Assembly (NCBI GenBank): GCA_017983515.1
Contig: JAGOBF010000007.1
Location: 78,452-142,451 of the forward strand
Length of the DNA: 64,000 nucleotides
Source of the DNA: Promineifilum sp.
Lineage (GTDB): Bacteria; Chloroflexota; Anaerolineae; Promineifilales; Promineifilaceae
Direction: 5' to 3'
The notes beneath the pieces are model-generated. The model was not told the DNA's origin. It did no database searches and worked only from the letters and a program-made list of their open reading frames with translations. Each line of letters begins with the position of its first letter. The first letter of the stretch is position 1. A program made the position numbers and the translations under genes. Below, piece after piece: positions 7,557 through 16,241 of this stretch.

Positions 7557-9065
7557 ATGACATCGATTTGGAAAAACAATCGCGCCGCGCTGATCATCGC
7601 CGCTTTGGCCGTCGTCCTCTTCGGTGGCATTATCCAGACGATGGAGCCGAAGGTATGGGTGTCGGTCATGCTCTCCGGCGCGACGCTGGCCTCCCTGTAT
7701 TTCCTGGTGGCATCGGGTCTGTCACTCATCTTTGGATTGATGGACGTGTTGAACTTCGCCCACGGCGTGCTGTTTGTGCTGGGGGCCTACGTCGGCCTGT
7801 CGACGTTCCTCAATCCGCGCCTGTTGTTTAATACGCTGCCGATCTTCTTCATCCTCATCGCGTCGATCATGCTGTCCCAGCATTTGGGGCGCGCGTTTTG
7901 GTCGCGAATCGCCGACAGCCGTATGCGCCGCATCGCGATGGTGGTGCTGTTGGCGGCGGCCGCCGGTCTGATTCTTTTCGCCTTGCGCGGCTTCCCGATG
8001 CGGGCGCTCAACGCTTTCAACATCACCGCGGTGGGCGGCATGGTTACCACAGCCAACGCGCAGGATCCGCTGGCCCTGATGCTGCGCCGGCTTCTGTTGC
8101 TGGCTCTGGGCGGCATTCCGCTCGGCCTGTTGCTGTCGCCCACGCAGCGGTCGGAAGAAATGCCGCTGCGGCCGCTGTGGCAGACGGCGCTCATCGCCGG
8201 TACGGCGGCGGCCATCGGCATCCTTTTGCTCGTCTGGCGCGATGCGGGCGAGGTCTGGATGTTGGCTCTGTCGCCCGACATCCGCTTTGTGCTGGCGCTC
8301 ATCATGGGCACCGTGGCCGGGGCGCTGGGAGGCGTCGCCATCGAGACGGGATTGATCCGGCCGTTCTACGGCAACCCGGTGACCCAACTGGTGTTAACAC
8401 TTGGCCTGAGCATCGCCGGCATTGACCTCATCGAAGCCATGTGGGGCGAGGAGGCCAACCCGCCCATGCCGACGCCTTCGCTGTTTAACGAGAGTTGTCG
8501 ATCGGACTCAATCATCGGCTGGTTCAGCGAACATTGTCAATCCGTTGACGTGTTGGGGCGGGCCTTCCCGACCTATCGCCTGTTCATCATCATCGTCGGC
8601 GTCCTGGTCTTCGTCGGCGTAGGCCTGATGCTGCGCCGTACTCGGCTGGGAATGATTATCCGCGCCGGCGTGCAGGACAGCGAGATGGTGCAGGCTTTGG
8701 GCATCAACGTGCGTCGGGTGTTCACGATGGTCTTTGCCCTGGGTTCCGCGTTAGCGGCTATGGGCGGGGTGATTGCCGCGCCCTATCTGGGGGTGTTTCC
8801 CGCTATGGGATCCATCTTCCAGTTGCAGGCGTTCATCGCCGTGGTCATAGGCGGCATGGGCAGCTTTATCGGCGCGGCCGTGGGCACGGTGGTACTGGGC
8901 CTGGCGCGCGCCTTCGGCGATCACTTCGTGGCCGCGGGCATCGACCTGCCTTTTCTCGATACCGTCATCAAGGGCAGCCCGGCCATCGCCCGCGCCTCTA
9001 CGGTGCTCATCATGGCTATTGTCTTGCTCGTGAAGCCCTCCGGGATTTTTGGGAAGAAAGAGTAG
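7557..9065 (+). CDS. livH: Liv-type ABC transporter permease LivH with a large insertion
   Basis: A transmembrane permease of 502 aa from the ATG at 7557; normal LivH proteins have about 290-310. The N-terminal signature LIFGLMDVLNFAHG (57-70) and the C-terminal half (from about 245: VLALIMGTVAGALGGVAIETG, coupling loop TRLGMIIRAGVQDSEMVQALG at 362-382, final IGGMGS...GAAVG) match the family. Between them, residues 85-235 hold an extra hydrophobic block with about four predicted helices (for example 93-106, 127-143, 178-192, 210-226). The reading frame is continuous, so this is an insertion and not a frameshift fusion. It starts ten bases after livF; an alternative start upstream would overlap livF. 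Confidence 0.88.
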   Translation: MTSIWKNNRAALIIAALAVVLFGGIIQTMEPKVWVSVMLSGATLASLYFLVASGLSLIFGLMDVLNFAHGVLFVLGAYVGLSTFLNPRLLFNTLPIFFILIASIMLSQHLGRAFWSRIADSRMRRIAMVVLLAAAAGLILFALRGFPMRALNAFNITAVGGMVTTANAQDPLALMLRRLLLLALGGIPLGLLLSPTQRSEEMPLRPLWQTALIAGTAAAIGILLLVWRDAGEVWMLALSPDIRFVLALIMGTVAGALGGVAIETGLIRPFYGNPVTQLVLTLGLSIAGIDLIEAMWGEEANPPMPTPSLFNESCRSDSIIGWFSEHCQSVDVLGRAFPTYRLFIIIVGVLVFVGVGLMLRRTRLGMIIRAGVQDSEMVQALGINVRRVFTMVFALGSALAAMGGVIAAPYLGVFPAMGSIFQLQAFIAVVIGGMGSFIGAAVGTVVLGLARAFGDHFVAAGIDLPFLDTVIKGSPAIARASTVLIMAIVLLVKPSGIFGKKE

Positions 9066-9108
9066 CTCACCCATCCCGTTCGCCGGACGTTTATGCCGGG
9101 AGATTTTT

Positions 9109-10215
9109 ATGGAAGAAACGTTGCCGATTTCCGCGCAATCTAGGCCCAGGCGATGGCTGTCGGCCTGGTGGCCCTATCTGCTGATCCTGGCTTTTCTGGT
9201 TCTGTTCCCGCTTCTGGCTGGGGTCACTATAGGCGACCCGGCCGTGGCGCAGGAGGGAACTGGCGGCCTTGCAAACCTCATGCTGCGGGCCGAGAGCGGC
9301 GCGGCGAAGTTCTGGCAGGGGATGATCATTCAGATCCTTATCTTCGCCATCTTTGCCATGAGTTACGATCTGTTGTTGGGCTACAGCGGCATTCTGTCGT
9401 TCGGTCACGCGATGTTTTTTGGCACTGGGGGCTACGCCATCGCCATTTTCATCGGCCGCAATTTCAACTGGTCGTTCGGCCTGGCGCTGGCGGCGGTCAT
9501 CGTGATCGCCCTGGTGCAAAGTCTGGTCTTCGGTGTGCTGTCGTTGCGGGTCAAGGGCGTCTATCTGGCGATGGTCACGCTGGCCTTCGCCGAGATGTTC
9601 TACATCCTGGCCGAGGCGGGCGACTTCCGGCTCTATACCGGGGCCGATGACGGCCTCCACGGCTTTCCCGTGCCCGCCTATCTGAGCGCTACGGACCATC
9701 GCACGCGCTTCTATTATCTGACATTGGTATTCTTCGTCGCTGTGTTCCTGATCATTAAGCGGCTGGTCGATTCGCCGACGGGCAAGGTAATGGTCGCCGC
9801 CCGCGAAAATGAAAACCGGGCCACGATGATCGGTTTCAATACGTTCTGGTACAAGCTCATGGCGTTTGTGGCGGCGGGGGTCTTTGCTGCGCTGGCCGGC
9901 GCGCTCTCGGCCCTCTACAAGGTCAGTGTCACGCCGTCGATGCTGTCGCTTGGGCGCACTATCGACGCCTTGGCGATGACCATCATCGGCGGGCTGGGCA
10001 CGTTGGTCGGCCCGGTCCTCGGCGCGACGATTATCCAGTTGCTCGGCTACTGGCTGGAGCGCTGGTTCGGCCCCTCGTGGACGTTGATCTATGGCGTCAT
10101 CTTCATGCTCATCGTCATTTTCCTGCCGTACGGCATCGTCGGCACACTGCGCGTCCGCTCCTTCAGGCTCAAAGAAGGCTGGAAGCAACTGCAACAGACG
10201 TTGGCCGGCAAGTAG
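9109..10215 (+). CDS. livM: Liv-type ABC transporter permease LivM
   Basis: The second permease, 368 aa from the ATG at 9109 with a GGGAGA site upstream. It has the LivM hallmarks: the central YDLLLGYSGILSFGHAMFFGTGGYA, then the coupling loop KVMVAARENENRATMIGFNTFWYKL, and the terminal IIGGLGTLVGPVLGA. An N-terminal helix (about 18-40) precedes a periplasmic stretch of 30-40 residues before the core helices. It pairs with LivH to form the channel. It is the last gene of the importer operon; a short hairpin follows its stop codon. Confidence 0.93.
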   Translation: MEETLPISAQSRPRRWLSAWWPYLLILAFLVLFPLLAGVTIGDPAVAQEGTGGLANLMLRAESGAAKFWQGMIIQILIFAIFAMSYDLLLGYSGILSFGHAMFFGTGGYAIAIFIGRNFNWSFGLALAAVIVIALVQSLVFGVLSLRVKGVYLAMVTLAFAEMFYILAEAGDFRLYTGADDGLHGFPVPAYLSATDHRTRFYYLTLVFFVAVFLIIKRLVDSPTGKVMVAARENENRATMIGFNTFWYKLMAFVAAGVFAALAGALSALYKVSVTPSMLSLGRTIDALAMTIIGGLGTLVGPVLGATIIQLLGYWLERWFGPSWTLIYGVIFMLIVIFLPYGIVGTLRVRSFRLKEGWKQLQQTLAGK

Positions 10216-10239
10216 GGGCAGGCCTTGTGTCTGCCCTTT
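10216..10239 (+). terminator. weak hairpin after livM
   Basis: GGGCAG (10216-10221) and CTGCCC (10231-10236) form a 6-bp stem followed by TTTG, beginning right after the livM stop. It is a plausible but weak terminator for the importer operon. Confidence 0.4.
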
Positions 10240-10268
10240 GAAAACTGACCATCGGCCGGCGGCCGCAG

Positions 10269-10320
10269 GGCGCAAGGACGTATAGAGCGCGAGGAATTCA
10301 TTGCATTGCGTCTTTGCGCC
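10269..10320. repeat. inverted repeat of GGCGCAARGACG type
   Basis: GGCGCAAGGACG at 10269-10280 pairs with CGTCTTTGCGCC at 10309-10320 through twelve positions (one G-T wobble), enclosing 28 bases. TTGCGTC/TTTGCGCC units of this kind look like a dispersed intergenic repeat family, separate from the coding features. Confidence 0.5.
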
Positions 10321-10340
10321 TTTGGGTTAATCTTCCCGGC

Positions 10341-11018
10341 ATGAGCGCGCGACTGCCCAAGCAACCCTTTGACATCGACCTGGCCCTCATGCGCATCCGC
10401 GAGGCTGTTAGCCCCTTCCCGAAGGCAGCCATGTTTGAGCTGGCCGATCTGGGCTATGGCACGCCCTTCGAGCAACTCATCGCCTGTATCATCTCCATTC
10501 GCACGCGGGATGAAGAATCGCTGCCCATCGCCCGGCGGCTGCTGGATGTTGCCCGCACGCCGGCGGCGATGGCTCACCTCACTGCGGATGAGATCGACCG
10601 CCTGATCACGCCCAGCACCTTCCACGAGCGTAAGGCGTCGCAAATTCTGGCCATCGCCCAACAGATCGTGGGCCAGTATGATAATGAGCTGCCTTGCGAT
10701 GAGGACGTTCTGCTGGGCTTTTCCGGCGTCGGGGTCAAATGCGCCCATCTCGCTCTGGGTATTGCCTGCGATCAGCCCTGGATCAGCGTCGATATCCACG
10801 TCCATCGCGTAACGAATCGCTGGGGCTATGTGGACGCGGCCACGCCTGAGAAAACGATGGTCGAACTCGAGAAGAAACTGCCGCGAGCGCACTGGATCGA
10901 GATCAACCGGCTGCTGGTTCCCTTCGGCAAACACATTTGCACCGGCGCGTTGCCGCGCTGCTCGACGTGCCCGGTGCTCGACATGTGCCGGCAGGTCGGC
11001 GTGGAGCGTCACCGATGA
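10341..11018 (+). CDS. nth: endonuclease III-like DNA glycosylase/AP lyase
   Basis: A 225-aa HhH-GPD base-excision repair enzyme that removes oxidised pyrimidines and cleaves the abasic site. The helix-hairpin-helix with the catalytic lysine is seen in LLGFSGVGVKCAHLAL, and the catalytic aspartate in WISVDIHVHRVTNRW. A complete [4Fe-4S] motif C-x6-C-x2-C-x5-C is formed by CTGALPRCSTCPVLDMC at the C-terminus. I use the ATG at 10341; an in-frame TTG nine codons earlier is possible but lies inside a repeat. The gene follows the transporter operon after about 125 bases and is probably a separate unit. Confidence 0.9.
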   Translation: MSARLPKQPFDIDLALMRIREAVSPFPKAAMFELADLGYGTPFEQLIACIISIRTRDEESLPIARRLLDVARTPAAMAHLTADEIDRLITPSTFHERKASQILAIAQQIVGQYDNELPCDEDVLLGFSGVGVKCAHLALGIACDQPWISVDIHVHRVTNRWGYVDAATPEKTMVELEKKLPRAHWIEINRLLVPFGKHICTGALPRCSTCPVLDMCRQVGVERHR

Positions 11019-11055
11019 GGGGAGGCGAAGCCTCAATTTACAGGGAAGTGATGTG

Positions 11056-11700
11056 ATGATCATTGAACGAGGAAGCAAGCTGCTGATGATCGGCGATTCC
11101 ATCACCGACTGCGGCCGCGCCCGATCCGTCGACGAGGCGGCCGACCATGCTCTGGGCGACGGCTATGTCGCCCTCACCGACGCCTGGCTCCGCGCCGCCT
11201 ACCCCGCCCGGCCGGTGCGTGTCGTCAACAGGGGCATTGGCGGCGATACCGTGCGCGACCTGCGGACGCGCTGGCAAACGGACGTGTTGGCCCTGACCCC
11301 GGACTGGCTATCGATCTTCATCGGCATCAACGATGTCTGGCGCTGGTTTGGGGACCCGGCGCAAAGAGCCCAACACGTTTCGCTGGATGAGTACGCGGCC
11401 ACTCTGGAACAGCTAGTGAGCGACACGCGCCCCCAGCTGCAAGGTCTTGTCTTACTGACGCCATTTTTAATCGAGCCGGACACCCGCGAGCCGATGCGGG
11501 CCATGATGGACCGCTACGGGAAGGTGGTAGCCGATGTGGCGGCGCGCTACGACGCGATCCTGATCGATACGCAGGCTGCATTTGACGCCGTTCTGGAGTA
11601 CGTGCCCCCGATGGCTCTTAGTCTCGACCGCGTGCATCCTTTTTTGACCGGACACATGATCCTGGCGCGGGCTTTCTTGCGCGGCATAGGCGCGGCGTGA
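11056..11700 (+). CDS. SGNH/GDSL-type esterase or lipase
   Basis: A 214-aa SGNH hydrolase lacking a signal peptide. The four blocks are in order: GDSIT (13-17, nucleophile Ser15), the oxyanion glycine in NRGIGGDTVRDL, GINDVWR (block III Asn), and the Asp-x-x-His pair in SLDRVHPFLTGH near the C-terminus. The start at 11056 has AGGGAAGTG upstream; an upstream open extension overlaps the endonuclease III gene and has shadow-like composition. This family deacylates carbohydrate or small ester substrates; the specificity is unknown. Confidence 0.88.
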   Translation: MIIERGSKLLMIGDSITDCGRARSVDEAADHALGDGYVALTDAWLRAAYPARPVRVVNRGIGGDTVRDLRTRWQTDVLALTPDWLSIFIGINDVWRWFGDPAQRAQHVSLDEYAATLEQLVSDTRPQLQGLVLLTPFLIEPDTREPMRAMMDRYGKVVADVAARYDAILIDTQAAFDAVLEYVPPMALSLDRVHPFLTGHMILARAFLRGIGAA

Positions 11701-11784
11701 TCTGACAGTAAGAAGCCCGGCCGGCAATTGGATACTTTATGAGACTCGGTGCTTTTGGGAGTGAATTCGAATTCCGAACAAGTG

Positions 11785-12417
11785 ATGAACCCTAAAGAAA
11801 CAGTTCGCAGCGGGTATGAGCGGGCGGCCGATGCTTACCTGGCCGATCGGCCGCAAGCCTCGGCCGATATTGCCGCCCTCGATCACCTGCTGAGCCGTCT
11901 CGCGTCCGGCGCGTGGGTGCTCGATGCGGGGTGCGGCGCGGGAGTGCCCATCGCCCAACGCCTTAGCCGGACTTGTCGCGTAGTCGGCGTCGACTTTTCG
12001 GAGCGCCAACTGGCCCTGGCCGCGCAGCACGTACCCACCCTCGTGCCGGTCTGTCAGGACCTGACCCGGTTGGGCCTGGCCCCTGGTGTCTTTGACGCCA
12101 TTGTCTCCTACTACGCCATCATCCACATCCCGCGCGCCGCCCACGCCGGTATCCTGGCCGACTTTTACCGTCTGGTGCGGCCGGGTGGGTTGGTGTTCTT
12201 GTGCCTGGGCGCGATGGACATCGCCGACGACGTCGCCGACGATTTTTATGGCGTGCGCATGTACTGGAGCCACTACGATGCTCCGACGAATCTTGCTCTG
12301 ATGCGACACACCGGGTTCGAAATCCTATGGTCACAAATTATCAGCGACTCGTTAGGCGGAGAGGCAGCCACCGGCGGCCACTTGTTCGTGCTGGGGCGCA
12401 GACCGCCGGCCGAGTAA
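11785..12417 (+). CDS. class I SAM-dependent methyltransferase
   Basis: A 210-aa methyltransferase of the Methyltransf_11/25 type. Motif I WVLDAGCGAGVPIAQRL and the following acidic residue in VVGVDFSERQ bind S-adenosylmethionine. A later VFDAIVSYYAIIHI segment corresponds to motif IV, and RLVRPGGLVFLCLG to the conserved post-IV strand. The ATG at 11785 is the best start, although its ribosome site is weak and GTG codons upstream (11749, 11761) remain possible. The DUF1684 gene starts six bases after the stop, so the two are probably cotranscribed. The methyl acceptor is not predictable. Confidence 0.85.
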   Translation: MNPKETVRSGYERAADAYLADRPQASADIAALDHLLSRLASGAWVLDAGCGAGVPIAQRLSRTCRVVGVDFSERQLALAAQHVPTLVPVCQDLTRLGLAPGVFDAIVSYYAIIHIPRAAHAGILADFYRLVRPGGLVFLCLGAMDIADDVADDFYGVRMYWSHYDAPTNLALMRHTGFEILWSQIISDSLGGEAATGGHLFVLGRRPPAE

Positions 12418-12423
12418 ATCGAA

Positions 12424-12960
12424 ATGGACGAGCAACTACAAATTTTCCGCGAGCAAATTGACGACTTTATGCAGTTTCATCCCCAGTCGCCACTGGATGA
12501 CGATCAGCGCGGCGACTTCGGCGGTCTGAGCTATTACAAGCATAATCCGGCGCTCAGGCTGTCGGTGACGGTCGAGCTCCTGCCCAATGACGAGCCGCTT
12601 ATCGAGATGGAAACCAGTACCGGCGACGCGCGGGCGTTTCGCCGCTGGGGCACGTTCGACTTTGTGGTCGAGGGCCAACCGGCGCGCCTAACCCTCTACA
12701 GCGACCCAGGCGGGGAAGAGTTCTTCCTTCCCTTCCGCGACGCTACCAGCGGCGGCGAGACTTATGGCGCGGGCCGCTATCTGGACGACCACCGACCCGG
12801 GGTGCAGCAAGTGGGGGAGGTGGACTTCGAGATCGACTTTAATTACGCCTACAACCCCTATTGCGCGTATTCGCCGCGCTTTTCCTGCCCTCTGCCGCCG
12901 CGCGAGAATTGGCTGGCGGTTCCTGTGCGGGCCGGGGAGAAAACATTCGAGGAAGGATAG
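12424..12960 (+). CDS. DUF1684 domain-containing protein
   Basis: A 178-aa cytoplasmic protein matching the DUF1684 family across most of its length. It contains the characteristic FRRWGTFDF segment, LTLYSDPGGEEFFLPFRDATSG, and the C-terminal DFNYAYNPYCAYSPRFSCPLPPRENWLAVPVRAGE. The family is widespread in bacteria but has no assigned reaction. Conserved aromatic, Asn and Cys residues near the end suggest a ligand or metal site, which is inference. It follows the methyltransferase closely and faces the transaldolase operon; the shared intergenic hairpin lies after it. Confidence 0.88.
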   Translation: MDEQLQIFREQIDDFMQFHPQSPLDDDQRGDFGGLSYYKHNPALRLSVTVELLPNDEPLIEMETSTGDARAFRRWGTFDFVVEGQPARLTLYSDPGGEEFFLPFRDATSGGETYGAGRYLDDHRPGVQQVGEVDFEIDFNYAYNPYCAYSPRFSCPLPPRENWLAVPVRAGEKTFEEG

Positions 12961-12985
12961 GGGAGGGGAAGCGCGCCCAGGAGGC

Positions 12986-13019
12986 AAAAACGGGGCGGCG
13001 CCATTTAGCGCCACCCCGT
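12986..13019 (-). terminator. intrinsic terminator of the tkt-tal operon
   Basis: A 12-position stem (12990-13001 with 13008-13019, one C-A mismatch) with a 6-base loop, followed on the minus strand by five T residues (12986-12990 read in reverse). It lies 34 bases beyond the transaldolase stop and closes the long minus-strand run. Confidence 0.85.
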
Positions 13020-13052
13020 GTCAAGGCCAGTATCTGATCCAATTGCCTGTGT

Positions 13053-14171
13053 CTAGACGGCCACCTGCCGCCGCTTGTCTACCGCCGCCAACAGTTCGGA
13101 GAAGGAACCCTTAAAGGATTTCACCCCTTCATGCTCCAGTTCGTCGGTGACGTCGGTCATGGAGATGCCCAATGCTTCCAGCCGGTCGATGGTGGCTTGG
13201 GCCTCGTCCAGATTTTCTTCCACGGTTAGCTTGGCAACCCCGTGGTCTAGCAGGGCGGCCAGCGTGCTCGGTGGGACTGTATTGACCGTGTCCGGGCCGA
13301 TGAGTTCTTCGATATAGACCACATCGCTGTAGGCTGGATTCTTGGTGCCGGTGGAGGCCCACAACGGCCGCTGGACGCGCGCTCCCTTCGTCTGCAGCCG
13401 CTTAAACCGTTCGGACGTGAACACGCGTTTGTAGTCGGCATAGGCCAGCTTGGCGTTGGCGATGGCTGCCTTGCCCAGCAGCGCGGCCGCTTCTTCCGCC
13501 TGCGGCCCGCCCTTGTCGATCATGGCTTGCAGCCTCTTGTCGACAAGCGTATCGACGCGCGAGACGAAGAACGAAGCCACCGAGGCGATGTTGTCGATGG
13601 GCTGTCCGTTGGCGACACGTTGTTCCAGGCCTTGCAAGTAGGCATCCATCACTGCCGCGTAGCGCTCGCGAGAAAAGATCAGCGTAATGTTGACGTTGAC
13701 CCCTTCGGCGGTGGCGGCGGCGATAGCCGGAATGCCCGCCTCCGTGGCTGGTATCTTGACCATCAGATTGGGCCGATCTACGCGCTTCCATAAGGACTTG
13801 ACCTCGGCCAGCGTCGCCTGCGTGTCCGCGGCCAGAGCGGGGTTGACTTCGATGCTGACGTAGCCGTCGCCACCGTTTGTCCGGTCGAAGAGCGGCCGGA
13901 ACAGGTCGGCCGCCACCTGAATGTCCTCAATAGCCAGTTGCCAGAAAATTTCCTCGACATCGTGCCCGGCTTCGATCAGCGACATCAGTTCGTCGTCGTA
14001 GTCGGCCGTTTGGGTGATAGCCTTCATGAAGATGGTCGGATTCGACGTGACGCCGCGAATTTCGCCGCGCTCGATCATCCCGGCCATTTCGCCGTTTTTC
14101 AACAGACCACGCTCGATATTGTCGTACCAGATCGACTGTCCCAACTTCGCTAGCTCTTGTACAGTATTCAT
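13053..14171 (-). CDS. tal: transaldolase
   Basis: A 372-aa transaldolase of the longer bacterial/plant type (family norm about 360-380). It moves a dihydroxyacetone unit between sugar phosphates in the non-oxidative pentose phosphate pathway. The Schiff-base lysine lies in NLMVKIPAT, near residue 140. The segments SNPTIFMKAI near the N-terminus, VNVNITLIFS and LWASTGTKNPAYSD are all conserved. The ATG at 14171 follows GGGAG; an in-frame TTG twelve bases upstream is less likely. It is the last gene of the operon, 28 bases after transketolase. Confidence 0.95.
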   Translation of the reverse strand: MNTVQELAKLGQSIWYDNIERGLLKNGEMAGMIERGEIRGVTSNPTIFMKAITQTADYDDELMSLIEAGHDVEEIFWQLAIEDIQVAADLFRPLFDRTNGGDGYVSIEVNPALAADTQATLAEVKSLWKRVDRPNLMVKIPATEAGIPAIAAATAEGVNVNITLIFSRERYAAVMDAYLQGLEQRVANGQPIDNIASVASFFVSRVDTLVDKRLQAMIDKGGPQAEEAAALLGKAAIANAKLAYADYKRVFTSERFKRLQTKGARVQRPLWASTGTKNPAYSDVVYIEELIGPDTVNTVPPSTLAALLDHGVAKLTVEENLDEAQATIDRLEALGISMTDVTDELEHEGVKSFKGSFSELLAAVDKRRQVAV

Positions 14172-14199
14172 CTCAACTCCCAAGGACGTACCGTGGCTC

Positions 14200-16212
14200 T
14201 CAGGCCCGACCGTCCAATAACTTGCCGGCCATCTCCACGATGTGGGCGGCCGTAATACCTAGATTCTCGAAGACTTCCTTGGCCGGAGCGGAAGCGCCGA
14301 AGCGATCGAGCGCCAGCACACTGCCCTGGCTGCCCACCCATTTGTACCAACCCTGCGCGATGCCGGCCTCCACGGCCAGCCGCCGCGTCACGTCGGGCGG
14401 GAACACTTCCTCGCGATAGTCCGCGTCTTGGTCGGCGAAGAGTTCCCAGCTGGGGAAGGATACCAATCGGACGGAAACGCCCTTTTCGGCCAACTGCTGC
14501 CCGGCGTCGACGATAAGTCCCACTTCGGAGCCGGTCGCCATCAGGATGATCTCCGGCCGGCCCTCGCCCAGATCGGCCAGGACGTAGGCGCCTTTGTGTA
14601 GCCCGGCGGCCGGGGCGAAGCGCGCACGGTCCAGCGTCGGTACATCCTGCCGGGTCAGGATCAGCGCGCTGGGCCGGTGGCGGTGGGTGATGGTTGCCTT
14701 CCACGCTTCGCGCACCTCGTTGGCATCGGCCGGGCGCAGTACCAGCAGGTTGGGGATGGTCCGCAGGGCGGCCAGATGTTCGATGGGCTGGTGGGTGGGG
14801 CCGTCCTCGCCCACGCCGATGCTGTCGTGGGTAAAGACGGTGACGGATCCGAGGTGGGACAGCGCCGCCAGACGAATGGGCGGCCGCATGTAGTCGGAGA
14901 AAACCAGGAACGTCGCCCCATAGGGAATGATCCCGCCGTGATAAGCTAGTCCGTTGACTATCGCACCCATGGCATGCTCGCGCACGCCAAAATGGACGTT
15001 GCGCCCAACAGGATCGCTGTCGAAGGACGGCACGCCGGTCAGCCAGGTTTTGGTCGAGGGGGCCAGGTCGGCCGAGCCGCCGAACAGCTCCGGCAGTTTG
15101 GTCGCCAGGGCGTTTATCACCTTGCCCGAAGACGCTCGTGTCGCCATGCCCTTGTCGTCGGCCGGGAACTCCGGCAGTTCCGTGTCCCAGCCACGGGGCA
15201 GTTCGCCGGCCAGCCGTCGCATCAATTCCGTGCCTTCCTGGGGATAAGCGGCGCAGTAGGCGTCGAGTTGGCGCTGCCACTCGTTCTCGGCCGCTGCGCC
15301 TTTCTCCAGCGCCTGGCGGAAAAAGGCCAGCGATTCGTCGGGAATGTAGAATCGCGGTTCCAGCGGCCAGCGCAACAAGTCCTTGGCACCATCCAACTCG
15401 ACGTTGCCCGGCGGTTCGCCGTGGGCTTTGGCCGTGCCGGCGCGGGTGGGCAGCCCATAGCCGATGGTCGTGTGGACGATGATCAGCGACGGCCGTGGGT
15501 CGAGCTTGGCTTCGTTGATGGCCCGGTCGACGCCATCCACGTCCTGGCCGTCGGCCACGTGGAGCACGTGCCAGCCATAGGCCTCGAAGCGACGGCCGCG
15601 GTCTTCGGTGAAGGCCAACTCGGTCGAACCTTCGATAGAGATGTGGTTGTCGTCGTAAAGATAGATCAGCTTACCCAACTGCAAGTGCCCGGCCAGCGAC
15701 GCCGCCTCTGACGATACGCCTTCCATCAGGTCGCCATCGGTGACGATGGCGTACGTGTAATGGTCGATGATGTCGTGACCGAGCCGATTGAAGACGGCCG
15801 CCAAATGAGCCTCAGCCATCGCCATACCCACGCCGTTGGCGAAGCCCTGGCCCAGCGGGCCGGTGGTCGCTTCCACGCCGGGGGTCAGACCATACTCGGG
15901 ATGGCCGGGTGTGCGGCTGTCCCACTGGCGGAAGTTCTTTAGCTCGTCTAGCGACAGGTCATAGCCGGTCAGGTGCAGCAGGCTGTAAAGAAGCATGGAG
16001 CCGTGGCCGCCGGAAAGGACGAAGCGGTCGCGGTTGGCCCACTTCGGGTCGGCCGGGTTATGGCGCAGGTGGCGCGTCCAGAGCGCATAGGCCATTGCCG
16101 CCGCGCCCATCGGCAGGCCGGGGTGGCCCGAATCGGCCTGTTGGACAGCGTCAGCCGACAGGAAGCGAATGGTATTGATTGCCAGGTCTTGAAGTTGTTT
16201 TGTCTCTTGCAT
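14200..16212 (-). CDS. tkt: transketolase
   Basis: A 670-aa full-length transketolase, thiamine-diphosphate dependent, working with the neighbouring transaldolase in the non-oxidative pentose phosphate pathway. The N-terminal half shows [12 protein letters not shown], the ThDP/Mg motif beginning GDGD-like ([16 protein letters not shown]) and NHISIEG. The pyrimidine-binding half shows [14 protein letters not shown] and the histidine-rich [18 protein letters not shown], and the C-terminal domain is complete. I start at the ATG at 16212; upstream codons in frame run back towards the preceding gene and are not conserved-looking. No clear Shine-Dalgarno is visible, so translation may be coupled to the upstream fusion gene 29 bases away. 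Confidence 0.95.
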   Translation of the reverse strand: MQETKQLQDLAINTIRFLSADAVQQADSGHPGLPMGAAAMAYALWTRHLRHNPADPKWANRDRFVLSGGHGSMLLYSLLHLTGYDLSLDELKNFRQWDSRTPGHPEYGLTPGVEATTGPLGQGFANGVGMAMAEAHLAAVFNRLGHDIIDHYTYAIVTDGDLMEGVSSEAASLAGHLQLGKLIYLYDDNHISIEGSTELAFTEDRGRRFEAYGWHVLHVADGQDVDGVDRAINEAKLDPRPSLIIVHTTIGYGLPTRAGTAKAHGEPPGNVELDGAKDLLRWPLEPRFYIPDESLAFFRQALEKGAAAENEWQRQLDAYCAAYPQEGTELMRRLAGELPRGWDTELPEFPADDKGMATRASSGKVINALATKLPELFGGSADLAPSTKTWLTGVPSFDSDPVGRNVHFGVREHAMGAIVNGLAYHGGIIPYGATFLVFSDYMRPPIRLAALSHLGSVTVFTHDSIGVGEDGPTHQPIEHLAALRTIPNLLVLRPADANEVREAWKATITHRHRPSALILTRQDVPTLDRARFAPAAGLHKGAYVLADLGEGRPEIILMATGSEVGLIVDAGQQLAEKGVSVRLVSFPSWELFADQDADYREEVFPPDVTRRLAVEAGIAQGWYKWVGSQGSVLALDRFGASAPAKEVFENLGITAAHIVEMAGKLLDGRA

Positions 16213-16241
16213 GTTTATTTCGTTTGTTTTAGTCGATCCGG

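Noticed and set aside
7557..9065. LivH as a frameshifted fusion of two genes
   Set aside because: Both family halves are in one frame and the extra part is hydrophobic and helix-like, so an insertion explains it better.
9091..10275. Antisense open frame of 394 codons opposite livM
   Set aside because: Gln/Asp/His/Arg-rich composition typical of the complement of a membrane-protein gene; no motif.
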